Below, in pieces: positions 7,840 to 8,117 of a DNA stretch of 8,117 nt. The position numbers and the translations under genes are program-made. The DNA is taken from NCBI GenBank assembly GCA_041648495.1, contig JBAZOW010000170.1, forward strand, positions 1 through 8,117, in the 5' to 3' direction. The DNA is from Patulibacter sp041648495 (GTDB taxonomy: Bacteria > Actinomycetota > Thermoleophilia > Solirubrobacterales > Solirubrobacteraceae). Under the pieces are notes generated by a model that worked only from the letters and a program-made list of their open reading frames with translations, did no database searches and was not told the DNA's origin. Positions within the stretch are counted from its first letter, which is position 1, and every line of letters begins with the position of its first letter.

Positions 7840-8117
7840 CTACCGCGCCGACTGGCGCGCGTAAAGGTCGTCGAGCAGCCCGTCGCGGTCGTCGAGCGCG
7901 TAGTGCTCGTCGAGGTGACGCTCGATCTGGTCGCGGGGCAGGCCGTCGAGCACCAGGCTCAACGCGACCATCCGGGCGCCGGCCTCGTCGTCGCTGCGGG
8001 TCGCCGGGGGCGTGCTCTCCGCCGGGGGCGCGGGAGCCGCGGCGGCCGGCGTCGGCGGCACGATCGGGGACGCCGTCTCGACGGGCGTGGACAGCGGCAG
8101 GGCCGCCACGGGCTCCG
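7840..8117 (-). CDS. C-terminal part of an unrecognised protein: Ala/Pro linker plus small acidic helical domain (runs off right edge)
   Basis: The reading frame is open to the right edge, with 92 residues visible before a TAG stop at 7840-7842. About the first 40 residues are an Ala/Pro/Thr-rich disordered linker. The last 45 or so (from DDEAGARMVALSLVLDGLP through LDDLYARQSAR) form an acidic, amphipathic helical unit with the pattern LVLDG.PRDQIERHL and DRDGLLDDLY. From memory this resembles a short end-domain that follows such linkers in various actinobacterial proteins, but I cannot name it. An internal GTG at 8107-8109 could begin an 89-residue protein. However, its GGAG is only 3 bases away and a linker at the very N-terminus would be odd, so a longer protein truncated by the window is more likely. 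Its function is unknown. Confidence 0.6.
   Translation of the reverse strand, partial: EPVAALPLSTPVETASPIVPPTPAAAAPAPPAESTPPATRSDDEAGARMVALSLVLDGLPRDQIERHLDEHYALDDRDGLLDDLYARQSAR

Noticed and set aside
7845..7858. Hairpin CGCGCC-GACT-GGCGCG
   Set aside because: It lies within the last codons of the right-edge gene, so it is more simply explained by coding sequence.

Overview
The window is about 8.1 kb of very GC-rich chromosomal DNA with strong G/C preference at third codon positions. It holds six genes and no RNA gene, mobile element or CRISPR array. The GC content, a LexA box of the Gram-positive/actinobacterial type, start codons that look leaderless, a LAL-type LuxR regulator, and a secreted protein ending in a basic two-cysteine module all suggest an actinobacterium. 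My guess, from recall rather than a search, is the class Thermoleophilia (Solirubrobacterales, such as Patulibacter, Conexibacter or Solirubrobacter). No gene-free stretch exceeds 200 bases.

Left part (1-2454): the 5' two thirds of uvrA lies on the minus strand and runs off the left edge before its second ABC motif set. It is divergent from a small plus-strand gene (2113-2454) of the DUF5519/'luciferase-domain' family. The 191-base divergent region carries two distinct control sites. Next to uvrA is a perfect inverted repeat GCGAAC-N4-GTTCGC (1941-1956), which reads as an SOS box just upstream of a -10 and an apparently leaderless ATG. In front of the small gene is a TTGACT -35 followed by a SoxR/MerR-like dyad with the unusual 19-base spacer of that promoter class.

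Middle part (2455-4961): two minus-strand genes follow. One encodes an NTF2/SnoaL-like protein of 156 residues (2538-3008), convergent with the DUF5519 gene across a GC-rich hairpin. The other encodes a 576-residue exported protein (3087-4817) with beta-propeller-like repeats, a glycine linker and a basic C-terminal module. A 9-bp perfect stem separates these two genes, so they may be separate transcription units.

Right part (4962-8117): a 917-residue LAL regulator with an N-terminal AAA/NACHT-like ATPase and a C-terminal LuxR HTH is read on the minus strand. Beyond it is the C-terminal part of a protein with an Ala/Pro-rich linker and a small acidic helical end domain, cut by the right edge.

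The genes do not form an evident pathway. This looks like ordinary housekeeping chromosome (nucleotide excision repair) beside lineage-typical regulatory and exported genes. The most informative signals are regulatory: the SOS box, the MerR/SoxR-type operator, and -10-like hexamers 6-8 bases before four minus-strand start codons. I did not find a clearly new multi-gene system.
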